A DNA stretch of 64,000 bases from the NCBI GenBank assembly GCA_029580855.1, contig JAKPQH010000146.1:1-64000 (forward strand), written 5' to 3'. The notes beneath the pieces are model-generated. The model was not told where the DNA came from and made no database searches. It saw nothing but the letters and a program-made list of their open reading frames with translations. This document shows positions 17,805 through 26,124 of this stretch, one piece after another. A program made the translations under genes and the position numbers. This DNA is from a bacterium (lineage in GTDB: Bacteria > Methylomirabilota > Methylomirabilia > Methylomirabilales > 2-02-FULL-66-22). The first letter of the stretch is position 1; each line of letters starts with the position of its first letter.

Positions 17805-18744
17805 GGGTGGCTTCCTCTCCTCGCTCGACCATGGAGATGAACACGTCCTCCAGCGACGGGATGACCTGACGGGGCTCATGCGGCTGGAGACCTTCGCGCT
17901 CCAGCGCCGCCAGGATGGCCGGGAGATCCCGGTGTCTCTCCTCCACCGCCACGTGCAGGCGATGCCCGAACAGCGTGACCCCTTTCGCCTGAGGAATGCC
18001 CGCAAGCAGTTGTCGCGCCCGCCAGCCATCCGTCACGGCGATCTCCACCAGATCTCCGGCGAGGAGACCCTTGATCCGGTCGGGCGTGTCGAGGGCGAGC
18101 AGGCGCCCCTGGTGCATCAGGCCGACCCGGTTGCAGCGCTCGGCCTCATCCAGGTACGCGGTCGTGACGAGGATCGTCACGCCCTCCTTCAGCATCTCGT
18201 ACAGAATCCGCCAGAAGTCCCGGCGCGAGACGGGGTCCACGCCGTTGGTCGGCTCGTCGAGGAGGACGACCTCCGGCGTGTGGATCAAGGCGCAGGCCAG
18301 CCCGAGTTTCTGCTTCATCCCGCCCGAGAGCTTATCCGCCAGCCGGTGCTTGAACGGGGTGAGATTACTGAAACCCAGGAGGCGCTCGATCCGCGCCGCC
18401 CGTTCGTTCTTTGGCACTTCGAAGAGATCGGCATAGAAGTTGAGGTTCTCCAGGACCGTCAGATCGCCGTACAGGCCGAACCGTTGAGACATGTAGGCGA
18501 TCTTGCCCTTCAACATCTCCGGCTCTCTTCGGACCGAGTGGCCGGCCACGGTGGCGTCCCCCTCGGTGGGTGTGAGAATCCCCGCCAGCATCCGAAGCGT
18601 CGTGGTCTTCCCGCCGCCGTCCGGCCCCACCAGGCCGAACAGCTCTCCCCGCGGGACGGCGAGGTGCAGATGGTCCACGGCCGCGATCGGGCCGAAGCGC
18701 CGCGTGAGGCCCAGCATCTCGATGGCTGCGCGGTCCTGCGTCAT
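17788..18744 (-). CDS. ABC exporter ATPase, first of a split pair
   Basis: 318 residues. Walker A is GPDGGGKTT, with Asp and Gly replacing the usual Asn and Ala, as in the N-terminal half of YbhF. Signature LSGGMKQKLGLACAL, Walker B VVLLDEPTNGVDP and H-loop TTAYLDEAERC (Ala-Tyr where His is usual) suggest that this site may hydrolyse ATP poorly and the second ATPase may be the active one. The C-terminal extension ends PSLEDVFISMVERGEEA. Start overlaps the HlyD gene stop by 4 nt (ATGA); end overlaps the next ATPase gene. Confidence 0.93.
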   Translation of the reverse strand: MTQDRAAIEMLGLTRRFGPIAAVDHLHLAVPRGELFGLVGPDGGGKTTTLRMLAGILTPTEGDATVAGHSVRREPEMLKGKIAYMSQRFGLYGDLTVLENLNFYADLFEVPKNERAARIERLLGFSNLTPFKHRLADKLSGGMKQKLGLACALIHTPEVVLLDEPTNGVDPVSRRDFWRILYEMLKEGVTILVTTAYLDEAERCNRVGLMHQGRLLALDTPDRIKGLLAGDLVEIAVTDGWRARQLLAGIPQAKGVTLFGHRLHVAVEERHRDLPAILAALEREGLQPHEPRQVIPSLEDVFISMVERGEEATHERAA

Positions 18745-20015
18745 GGTCCTCCGCTCCCCGCGGTTCGCGATACCCGCGCAGGCGGCAGCCCCTTTCCACG
18801 GGGATCCTGGACCGCTGAAGGCGCGTGCAAGCGCACCGTCGCATCCGCCGGCATCCCCGGCTTCAACTCCTGGTCCGGGTTGTCCACGGCGATCTTCACC
18901 GCGAAGACCAGCTTCACCCGCTCCTCTTGTGTCTGCACGTTCTTCGGCGTGAATTCGGCCTCGGAGTTGATGAACGTGATTTGGCCCCGGTACACCTTCC
19001 CCGGGTAGGAGTCCGTGGCGATCTCGGCTATCTGGCCCAGTTTGACCCGACCGAGCTGAGGCTCGGGGACGTAGATCTTGAGCCAGATATTCCTGAGGTC
19101 GGCGATGGTCACCGCCGGGGTCCCCGCGGCGATCATCTCCCCCGGCTCCACATGCTTTCTCAGGACCACGCCCGCCTGGGGGCTCCGGAGGACGGTGTAG
19201 CCGAGCTGCGCCTCGGCGGCGGCCAGCGCCGCCCGATCGCGGGCGATGCTCGCCTGGAGCGTCGCCAGCTCCTGACGTCGTCGAGCCACCTCAAACTCCC
19301 CGGCCTGGGCCAGGAGGAGCCCCGCCTTCGCCTGTCGGACCTCCGCCTCGGCCCGGCGGATCTCCTCCTGTCGCGGGCCCTCCTTGACGAGGTCGAGCCG
19401 CTCCAGGGCGTTCTGGTGCCGCTCCACGGCGACCTCGTACGCCGTGCGGGCCGCGTCGCGACTCTGCTCCGCGACGCCGCCCTCGCGGAAGACAAAGTCC
19501 ATCCGGCGGAAATCCGCCCGGGCGTTCTCCATGACCGCCTTCGCCTCCCGGACCTCGGCCCAGGCTTTGTGCAGATCCTGCGGGCGGGAACCGTTCTTGA
19601 GTTCGACCAGTTTCTCTTCACGAGCGGCCAGCGTGGCCTGCGCATCCGCGATCCGGCCCCGCGTGAGTTCCTCGAGCCAGACGATCTCGGTCCGCAGTTG
19701 CGGCACGCGGGTCTCGGTGGCCTGGAGGGCGGCTCGCAGGCGATCCACGTCGGCGACCAGTTCCTTGCTCTCCAGGCGGCCGACCAGGTCGCCGGGTTCG
19801 AGGCGATCGCCCTCGTCCACCGGCCGCTCGACGACCCGGCCCGGAAGCTTAAAGCTCAGAGCCACCTCGGTCGCCTCGATGGTGCCGGAGGCCCGGAGAA
19901 CATCTTCCGGCCGCCGACTCCACCACTGCCACCCCACCACGCCGGCAACTGCCAGCCCGACGACGAGGCCGGCCATCACGATCCGGGTCCACCGTGCCTT
20001 CAGCATCTGTGTCAT
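18741..20015 (-). CDS. HlyD-family membrane fusion (adaptor) protein
   Basis: 424 residues: N-terminal membrane anchor (about 12-30), a lipoyl half-motif with ASGTIEATEVALSFKLPGRV, a long alpha-helical hairpin (about 85-250) rich in Ala, Glu and Arg, the second lipoyl half (LRSPQAGVVLRKHVEPGEMI) and a beta-barrel domain (IWLKIYVPEPQLGRVKLGQ). This is the YbhG/HlyD pattern. It would link the ABC-2 permease in the inner membrane to the TolC-like channel encoded just upstream, with which its gene overlaps by 4 nt. Confidence 0.93.
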   Translation of the reverse strand: MTQMLKARWTRIVMAGLVVGLAVAGVVGWQWWSRRPEDVLRASGTIEATEVALSFKLPGRVVERPVDEGDRLEPGDLVGRLESKELVADVDRLRAALQATETRVPQLRTEIVWLEELTRGRIADAQATLAAREEKLVELKNGSRPQDLHKAWAEVREAKAVMENARADFRRMDFVFREGGVAEQSRDAARTAYEVAVERHQNALERLDLVKEGPRQEEIRRAEAEVRQAKAGLLLAQAGEFEVARRRQELATLQASIARDRAALAAAEAQLGYTVLRSPQAGVVLRKHVEPGEMIAAGTPAVTIADLRNIWLKIYVPEPQLGRVKLGQIAEIATDSYPGKVYRGQITFINSEAEFTPKNVQTQEERVKLVFAVKIAVDNPDQELKPGMPADATVRLHAPSAVQDPRGKGLPPARVSRTAGSGGP

Positions 20016-22042
20016 CGTCCTCTCCCTGCGACGGTGCCGATCGCGTTTCGGTCCGCTGCGTCCATGTTAGTCGGGCCGGCGGCGGCGGGGGCCGCCAGCA
20101 GGTTGCCAGCCGCTCGATCGAGGCCGGCGCGCGCCACCGCGTGATCGTACAGGGCTTGCGCCAGGAGCGACTCTGCGCCCAGCAGCGCCGCGTGGGCGTC
20201 CAGGACATCCGCCGACGTGCCCATGCCGGCCTCGTAGCGGATTTGCTCCACCCGCAAGGCCTCCCGCGCTTGGTCCAGGCTCGCCCGCGCAAGTGTCAGG
20301 CGTTCCTCGGCCTGCCCCAGATCGAGGAAGGCGTCCTTCACCTCCGACGCGATCGTCAATTCGAGATCACGCAGGCGGTCTTCCGCGGCGCTCATCTTGG
20401 CCTGCTCCCGGGAGATTTCCGAGGAAATGGCCCACCCGTCGAAGATTGGAAAGGAGAGGAACACGCCCAGGTTCCACTGCTCTTCCACCCCGAAGTTGTC
20501 CCCGCTCCGTCCCCCGTACTGTCCGTTCGCGCTGAGTGTGGGCAACCGCTTGCCTCGGGCCCGCGCCGTCCGAAGCGCAGCCTGGTCCACCGCAGTCTTT
20601 TGCGCCAGGTAGTCCGGTCGTTGGCGGTACGCCGTCTCCACCGCCGCCTCGACATTCTGGCGAACTGGCCGATACTCCAACTCCCCGGCGGCATCGACCC
20701 GGATGGAGGTCGGGTTGAAGCCCAGGAGGCGCGCCAGCAGTGACTGGGCCGATTCCAGGTTGGCCTGGGTTTTCACCAGGCTCTGCCGGACCTCGGCCAA
20801 ACGAACATCGGCCTTGAGCAGGTCCACCCGCGGCGCCTTTCCGGCCGTGATCAGCAACGCCGACACCCGGCGGTGCTCCTCGAGTTGGGTGACCGCCGCC
20901 CGATCCGCCTCTTCGAGCTTCCGGAGTTGGAGGATCTTGGAGAATGTCGCCGCCACGTTGAACACTAGGTCCACTTCGACCTGGCCGACGCCGCGCTCGG
21001 CAATGGTGCGATCGGCTTCGGCGATTTGAATTCCCCTGACGATGCGCCCGCCCGCATACAGAGGCACGCTGAACGTGAGACCGGCGTCGTAGATGTTCCG
21101 GTCAAAGCGGCCGAACACCCCCGGCCGGGACAAAGGGACAACCTGAACGGGATCCCCGTACCGGGTATAGCTGGCACTGGCGTCCACGCGGGGCCACCGT
21201 TCGGACTTCGCGATGCCTACATCGCCTTCGGCCACGAAGATCCCCTTCCGGGCGGCGGCCACTTGCGGGTTTCGTTCGAGCGCGAGGCGCGTCGCGTCGG
21301 CGAAGCTCACGGTCCGCACCTCGGCGGCGGCCGCGGTGGCTGGGATGCCCAAAACCGCCGGCACGAGGAGGAGCGCCCTCGCGGTCCGCCCGGACCACGT
21401 CCGCGACCAGCGTTGGGGGAGCGCACGCAACAGGGCGGCCCACCAGCCGCGAGAGCGGTAGACGGCCATCGCCGAGAGCCCGACCCCGGCGACCAATAGG
21501 GCGATTCCGGCTCCCTTGCCGACCGGCAGGCGCCCCGCCCCCAGCCAGGCCGGATCAAGCGAGAAGCCGAGGAGAAGGTATGTCGTCGACCAGAGGGCGG
21601 CGCCCACGAGATCAGCCAGGAGGAACCGACGGTACGGCATGCCGGAGGCGCCTCCCAGGATCACAATGACGGTCCGTATCCAGGGCAGGAAGCGCGCCAG
21701 GACCACGACGCGGGCACCGTAGCGCCGGATGCCGGCGGACGCGATCGCCACCGTGCGCGCGCCGTACGGGATACGGAGGCACTGTCGTTCCACCACACAC
21801 CGCCCGAGGCGGCGGCCAACCAGAAAGCCGACCTGATCGCCCGCCATGGCGGCGAGCGCTCCCATCCCCAAGGCCACGGGCACGGAAAGGAACCCGGCGG
21901 CCGTAAGAACCCCGGCCAGCAGGAGCCACACCTCTCCAGGAAGAGGCAATGGCAAGCCTGCCGTCTCCACGGCCAAGCCCACGAAGGGCAACCAGGCTCC
22001 CCAAGTCCGACTCAGTGCGAGTGCCGTCTCCGGAACAGTCAT
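20012..22042 (-). CDS. DedA-family membrane domain fused to a TolC-type outer-membrane channel
   Basis: 676 residues in one uninterrupted frame. Residues 1-205 are a DedA/VTT protein: ETAGLPLPLPGEVWLLLAG, LARFLPWIRTVIVILGG and several membrane helices. Residues 219-241 (RTARALLLVPAVLGIPATAAA) read as a complete Sec signal peptide with an AxA-type cleavage site. Residues 242-676 are a TolC-family outer membrane factor with two repeats (SFADATRLALERNPQVAAAR; YRQRPDYLAQKTAVDQAALR). If cleaved after the signal-like helix, one polypeptide would yield an inner-membrane DedA protein and a free channel. The ATG at 22042 has GGGAGC upstream; GTG at 22066 is an alternative. No clear internal start with a ribosome-binding site precedes the TolC part. 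A fusion is unusual; a missed stop from sequence error is the alternative. Confidence 0.88.
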   Translation of the reverse strand: MTVPETALALSRTWGAWLPFVGLAVETAGLPLPLPGEVWLLLAGVLTAAGFLSVPVALGMGALAAMAGDQVGFLVGRRLGRCVVERQCLRIPYGARTVAIASAGIRRYGARVVVLARFLPWIRTVIVILGGASGMPYRRFLLADLVGAALWSTTYLLLGFSLDPAWLGAGRLPVGKGAGIALLVAGVGLSAMAVYRSRGWWAALLRALPQRWSRTWSGRTARALLLVPAVLGIPATAAAAEVRTVSFADATRLALERNPQVAAARKGIFVAEGDVGIAKSERWPRVDASASYTRYGDPVQVVPLSRPGVFGRFDRNIYDAGLTFSVPLYAGGRIVRGIQIAEADRTIAERGVGQVEVDLVFNVAATFSKILQLRKLEEADRAAVTQLEEHRRVSALLITAGKAPRVDLLKADVRLAEVRQSLVKTQANLESAQSLLARLLGFNPTSIRVDAAGELEYRPVRQNVEAAVETAYRQRPDYLAQKTAVDQAALRTARARGKRLPTLSANGQYGGRSGDNFGVEEQWNLGVFLSFPIFDGWAISSEISREQAKMSAAEDRLRDLELTIASEVKDAFLDLGQAEERLTLARASLDQAREALRVEQIRYEAGMGTSADVLDAHAALLGAESLLAQALYDHAVARAGLDRAAGNLLAAPAAAGPTNMDAADRNAIGTVAGRGR

Positions 22043-22168
22043 GGTAGCTCCCACGTCAGCGCCCACGGTTCGATCCTCTCCGGCGCAGCAATGTCGCGTC
22101 GCCGATATTCACCCCGGCCGGCCTAACTCGCCGCCGCCGCCAGCGGCAAGCCACACCCCTCACGCGCA

Positions 22169-22981
22169 TCACGATACGCCACACCCTTTGAGGGCCCCGC
22201 ACCGCACGTTGCACAGCGGACACTCTCGCTCCTGCACACGCACGCCACAGGGCGAATGGGCGTCATGAGCCGCCGTGGCCGCGATGAGCGCGCGGAGGCC
22301 CTCCCAGGCCGAGCATGCCCGCTCCGCGAGGTTCAGACGAAACCCGGTCAACGACCAGCGGACGGCGAGCGCCTGGATGGCGCCCATCAGCAGCGTCGCC
22401 ACCGTCTCGGGATGCACGTCGGGGCGAATGCACCCGGTCCGTTGGCCCGCCTCCGCCAACACCCGGATCCGCCCGAAATACACTTCCGCGTTGATCGCCA
22501 TCTGTATCCGAAGATCCGACCGATGCAGATGGACATCCTCCGAAAACACCAGACGGGGAACCCCGCGATGCCCTTCCAGGAAGGTGACCTGGTCGAGAAA
22601 CAGCGCCTCGAGCGCGTCCAGAGCTGTGCCTGGCGTACGTTCGACCCGCCGCAGGTTCTCCGCCAGCCCCGCCCCGATGCGGCCCGCCCTGAGCGAAAGG
22701 AGCTGATCCCGGCTCTCGATGTGCCGATACAGGGCCCCCTCGGAGATTCCGCACGCCTTTGCAATAGCTTTGGTCGTCGCTCCGCGCGTCCCGCGATTGG
22801 CGATCAGCATCAGGGTGGCCTCCACGATTTGGTCGCGCTGCCCATCCGGCGGGTGTGTGGTCTTCGGCGCGGGTCGTCCCTCCCAATCCGTGGGAAGACG
22901 AACTTCCCTCTCTGGTCTCGGTTGGCGCTGCGGACAAGATAGGTCACAATCCGCCAACGTTCTGCAACCTACGTTGCACAC
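22169..22981 (-). CDS. TetR-family repressor of the exporter operon (CecR-like position)
   Basis: Up to 270 residues. The helix-turn-helix is clear: RDQIVEATLMLIANRGTRGA, TTKAIAKACGISEGALYRHI, then a ligand domain to about residue 225 and a tail with several Cys. The first ~40 residues are not typical. The frame opens at GTG 22981, which would place the start inside the palindrome at 22963-22978; TTG at 22957 is an alternative, and no ATG precedes the DNA-binding domain. It is the first gene of the operon (127 bp before DedA-TolC), the arrangement of E. coli cecR-ybhGFSR, so autoregulation and drug-responsive control of the exporter are likely. Confidence 0.88.
   Translation of the reverse strand: MCNVGCRTLADCDLSCPQRQPRPEREVRLPTDWEGRPAPKTTHPPDGQRDQIVEATLMLIANRGTRGATTKAIAKACGISEGALYRHIESRDQLLSLRAGRIGAGLAENLRRVERTPGTALDALEALFLDQVTFLEGHRGVPRLVFSEDVHLHRSDLRIQMAINAEVYFGRIRVLAEAGQRTGCIRPDVHPETVATLLMGAIQALAVRWSLTGFRLNLAERACSAWEGLRALIAATAAHDAHSPCGVRVQERECPLCNVRCGALKGCGVS
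22963..22978. promoter_or_regulatory. Palindromic operator candidate for the TetR repressor
   Basis: TGCAACCTACGTTGCA is a perfect 6-4-6 dyad at the very 5' end of the tetR gene, in the region between tetR and the divergent Crp/Fnr gene. A further AACGTT lies at 22956-22961. Position and symmetry fit a TetR-family operator that could control both directions. Confidence 0.55.
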
Positions 22982-23008
22982 GAGGCGATTTCACTCGGGG
23001 CGCGGTCG

Positions 23009-23042
23009 AACGGTTCTCCTCAGGAGCCGTTCATGCTATAAG
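23009..23042 (+). promoter_or_regulatory. Near-palindrome and -10-like box before the Crp/Fnr gene
   Basis: AACGG...CCGTT (23009-23031) is a 23-bp imperfect dyad directly followed by TATAAG (23037-23042). The -35 region is inside the dyad, so a protein bound there would block or aid the promoter. The gene starts 49 nt further on. Confidence 0.4.
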
Positions 23043-23090
23043 AGGACCGGTGGAACTGCCCCGCGCGGTACCGTGGAGGCATGGATTGCC

Positions 23091-23795
23091 GTGATCGAAA
23101 TGGCCGAGATACTGCGAGCGGTCCCGTACTTCGCCACCGTGGACGCCGACTCCCTCACGATGCTTTTGGCGCAGGTGCGGGGTCAAAAGTATGAGGCGGG
23201 AGAGACGGTCCTAACGGAGGGAGAGCCATGCAAGGGCTTGTACTTCATCGTGAGTGGTCGGGTCAAAGCGTACAAGCTATCGGCGGACGGCCGGGAGCAA
23301 GTCCTCCGTATCCTGGGCCCGGGACGGACCTTCAATGACGTCCCCGTCTTCGACGGGGGGCCGAACCCCGGCAGCGTCGCCGCCGTGGAGCCGAGCAGCA
23401 TCGGCATGGTGCCACGAGCCGCGCTCCTCGCCCTCGTGGAAAAGCACCCCCAGGTCGCGACGGCGGTGATCCGGATCTTGGCTTCCCGCCTGCGCGCCCT
23501 CACGCTGATGGTCGAGGACCTGTCGCTCCGCGGCGTGATGGCCCGCGTCGCGAAACTCCTCGTGGACAGCAGTCGGGGGCGCGAAACCGTGATCGAAGGC
23601 GGCGGAGGCCCCTGCGTGCGGCTGACGCAACACCAGATCGCGACGCTGACCGGGTCGGTGCGGGAAGTCGTTCAGCGCGCGTTGAAGACTCTGGAGAAGG
23701 AGGGGGCAATCCGATTGGCGCGGGCTCGGGTCGTGGTCCTCGACCAAGCCGCACTGGAACGCTGGAGCGAGTCGTCAGGTGGGATCGGCGCGTGA
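23091..23795 (+). CDS. Crp/Fnr-family transcription regulator
   Basis: 234 residues: a cyclic-nucleotide-binding-type beta-roll (about 5-125, with GETVLTEGEPCKGLYFIVSG and LRILGPGRTFNDVPVFDGG), a dimer helix (about 125-150) and a winged helix domain with LTQHQIATLTGSVREVVQRA then LKTLEKEGAI. The FNR iron-sulfur Cys cluster is absent, and the cAMP pocket RxS is not obvious, so the effector is unknown. The GTG start at 23091 has GGAGG 11 nt before it; ATG at 23100 is an in-frame alternative. It is divergent from the tetR-exporter operon and may share its control region. Confidence 0.92.
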   Translation: MIEMAEILRAVPYFATVDADSLTMLLAQVRGQKYEAGETVLTEGEPCKGLYFIVSGRVKAYKLSADGREQVLRILGPGRTFNDVPVFDGGPNPGSVAAVEPSSIGMVPRAALLALVEKHPQVATAVIRILASRLRALTLMVEDLSLRGVMARVAKLLVDSSRGRETVIEGGGGPCVRLTQHQIATLTGSVREVVQRALKTLEKEGAIRLARARVVVLDQAALERWSESSGGIGA

Positions 23796-24232
23796 CCCAT
23801 ACTGCAACGCGTCAGGCTGATCACACCGCGCGACCCCAGCGGGGGGGTCGGCCCGTATCCACCCGTAATCCTGGCGGTGCGTCCAAATCACGTCCGCGCG
23901 CGCGGACGCTGCGAGCGCGCGGGACTGACCGCTCCCCGCAGGTGCGCTCCGTCGTTGCGGCGGTCCGTGGCCGTCACGCTCGCGTCACGGATCTCTGTCT
24001 GTGCGATCCGTCGACCCGCGTCTCGTCCGCCCAGCCGGCGGTCATCCCCATGGACCTTCATTTGCCCATCGGTATGGACAGGCCGCCGCCTCGAGGCCGG
24101 CCCGCGGATCGCCCGCACGGGGCCCGCGTCTCTTCTGAAGACGCCGGTGTGGTCGGCTCCACACATGGGGCACGCGGGCGTCTCCGGCGTCGGCGCCGCT
24201 CTTGCTTTCGTCAGACGGCACCGCCGGGGACC
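23796..24232. other. Gene-free spacer between convergent genes, with an 18-bp palindrome
   Basis: CGTCCGCGCGCGCGGACG (23891-23908) is a perfect palindrome about 100 bp after the Crp/Fnr stop. It has no T-run on either side. Nothing else recognised in these 437 bp. Confidence 0.5.
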
Positions 24233-24838
24233 CTATGGGGCGGCACCGGCTTGCTCTGCCCACTCGGCCAGCAGCTCCTCCGTCGTGCGGAACTGCCGCT
24301 CCGGCGCCGTCGCGTACCACATCTTGAAATAGGCCAGGCCCGCCTGATGGGCTTCCTCCGTGAACGCCTGCAGGGCGTCCGTGACCCACACCAAGTCATA
24401 GCCCTTCTGGAAGGCGTCGCCGCTCGTGTGCCGGGCGCAGCAGTCGGTGTGCAGGCCGACGAGGTACAACCGGGTGACGCCGCGCTCTCGGAGCCGCGCC
24501 TCGAGGTCGGTGCTCAGAAACGGGCTGTACGTGCGTTTCTCCAGGACGATGTCCTGGGGCTGGGGGGCCAGCGCCGCGGGGATGGCCGCCGCGTCGGTCC
24601 CCTTCATGGCGTGCGGCGGCCACTTCGCGAGTTCGCCATCCCCCGGCGCATGGGCATCCGTGGCGTAGATGACCGGGATGCCGGCGGCGCGGGCCCCGGC
24701 CAACAGCCGCGCCACCCGCGGGATGAGCGCTTGCGCCCGGCGCTGGTAGTCCGCCCCGCCCGCCGTGGCGATCGTCCCGGGTGCGAACAGGAAGTCGTTG
24801 GCCATGTCGATTACGAGTAGAGCGCTTCGGTTCGGCAT
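24233..24838 (-). CDS. Isochorismatase-family cysteine hydrolase
   Basis: 201 residues of the isochorismatase/nicotinamidase fold. The catalytic triad is visible: Asp11 (ALLVIDMANDF), Lys101 (VLEKRTYSPF) and Cys134 (GLHTDCCARHT, with Cys also at 133). The cis-peptide region before the nucleophile is present. These enzymes hydrolyse amides or vinyl ethers in small molecules; the substrate (nicotinamide, a carbamoyl compound or other) cannot be told from sequence. The ATG at 24838 follows GGGAGGGCAGT. It stands alone, convergent with the Crp/Fnr gene. Confidence 0.9.
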   Translation of the reverse strand: MPNRSALLVIDMANDFLFAPGTIATAGGADYQRRAQALIPRVARLLAGARAAGIPVIYATDAHAPGDGELAKWPPHAMKGTDAAAIPAALAPQPQDIVLEKRTYSPFLSTDLEARLRERGVTRLYLVGLHTDCCARHTSGDAFQKGYDLVWVTDALQAFTEEAHQAGLAYFKMWYATAPERQFRTTEELLAEWAEQAGAAP

Positions 24839-25261
24839 ACTGCCCTCCCATTGGTGTGTGGGCGATCCGACCGGGGGGCCGCTTGGACAACGCCTTCGCC
24901 AGAGACGGTCTCGGGCGCTCCCGGTCGGAGGCGCCATTCCGTGCGCCGAGGCCCGAGGTCCGGTCAATACCCCAACTGACGAGCCGCGACGCCACACGCG
25001 GTCCAAGGCGCGCAGAATGTGTTGCCGTGGAGATTGGGGGCCGAGCTGGGGCGACGCGGGGCGCCGGTCGGTCGCCGACAGTCCGGCCGATGGGTTCAGC
25101 CTGCTCGTCGCCGTCGATCTTCTCGTGTATCCAAAGTGGCCGCGGGGACCCGTCACCTCGGGGCCGCACGCATCGGACAAATCCTTCCGGTAGAAACCCG
25201 GTTGACTCCCTGACCTCGAATTCCCTGCACCCCGTATCGTTTTGTGGTGAATCGCCTCGGT
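24839..25261. other. Gene-free spacer upstream of the isochorismatase-like gene
   Basis: 423 bp between the hydrolase start and the end of the broken nucleotidyltransferase gene. Long open frames exist on both strands, as expected at this GC content, but none resembles a protein I know. No strong promoter or repeat seen. Confidence 0.4.
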
Positions 25262-25708
25262 TCAATCTTCCCCGAGAGCTTCGAGTTCGGCAAGATCCTT
25301 CTTGCGGCCCAACGCCCGCTTGTTCGCCACGAGATCCCCCCGGCCGATATCACGCACCGGCACGTCTCCACACTGGCCTTGCACTCGCCCCGACCGGGTG
25401 TGTTCCCAAGACGACCCGGTGATCGAGGTCATGGTGTCCACCCTGACCGGCGGATACCCGAGCTGAACGACTCTCCCGTCTTCCCGAAAGTCCACCTCCG
25501 TCAGGCCGACAGACTCGAATCCAAATTCATGAAGGGCTCGCACGATCCTTCTGGCATTCATGGGCTCCGGCTACACCAGGACGTCAAGGTCCCCCGTGTA
25601 CCGGGGTGCGCCGTAAAATGCCAGCACGTAAGCCCCGACGATGATGTAGTCAACCTCGTGTTTGTTGAATAACGCGAGCAGATCTCTGAAGTCCTGCTGC
25701 ACCTCCAT
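25262..25708 (-). pseudogene. Nucleotidyltransferase gene interrupted by one amber codon
   Basis: Reading from ATG 25708, codons 1-45 give FNKHEVDYIIVGAYVLAFYG then APRYTGDLDVLV, the GG/GA-x9-DxD core of small minimal nucleotidyltransferases. A TAG at 25573-25571 follows. The same frame continues PEPMNARRIVRALHEFGFES, with VVQLGYPPVRVDTMTSITG and DLVANKRALGRKKDLAELEA to the stop at 25262. The expected residue at the amber is usually Arg or another polar residue, so a single substitution explains it. Full length would be about 148 residues, normal for the family. The downstream part could be translated from ATG 25561 as a 99-residue fragment lacking the active site. Confidence 0.8.
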
Positions 25709-25838
25709 GGTATCGCCCTTTCAGGAATTCAACGGCGGCAATGCGCTCGCGGGGTGTTTTGCTGAGCCGGTACGCCAGGTCTTCCTTGATGGATGAATCC
25801 CTCTTCAAATCGAGCCGCTTGACTGTCTTCTCGATCAT
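25650..25838 (-). CDS. Small partner protein of the nucleotidyltransferase
   Basis: 62 residues starting MIEKTVKRLDLK, with TPRERIAAVEFLKGRYHGG and ending LQRSARVIQQTRG. Short proteins of this form (MIEKxV..., L-x-x-x-P-x-E-R-I-x-A-V-E-x-L-R) regularly precede minimal nucleotidyltransferase genes, a toxin-antitoxin-like or regulatory pair of uncertain role. It overlaps the start of the nucleotidyltransferase gene by 59 nt in another frame, which implies translational coupling. The frame is intact while its partner is broken. ATG at 25838 chosen by family resemblance. Confidence 0.65.
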   Translation of the reverse strand: MIEKTVKRLDLKRDSSIKEDLAYRLSKTPRERIAAVEFLKGRYHGGAAGLQRSARVIQQTRG

Positions 25839-26124
25839 CTCGGTCCCTCGCGCATCCTGCGGTCGATGCCGGTTTGAGCCTTGCCGAACGGTGCTCTTGC
25901 GGCCTCTCACACGGACCTACATCCGGCGGCGGGTCCGCACGATCCTACCGGACGGCAATCGCAACGACGACGCAAGCGCCGGCAGAAGCGTACCGAAGGG
26001 CGTAGGGGGCGTCAACCGCAAAGACGCCCGCAGGACCGACGACAGCGACGGTGATCCCCGACAGCGGAGGTGCCGGCATCTGCCCTTCCCCCCTGCCCCT
26101 GTCGCTATCCCTGTCGTCTTTTCC

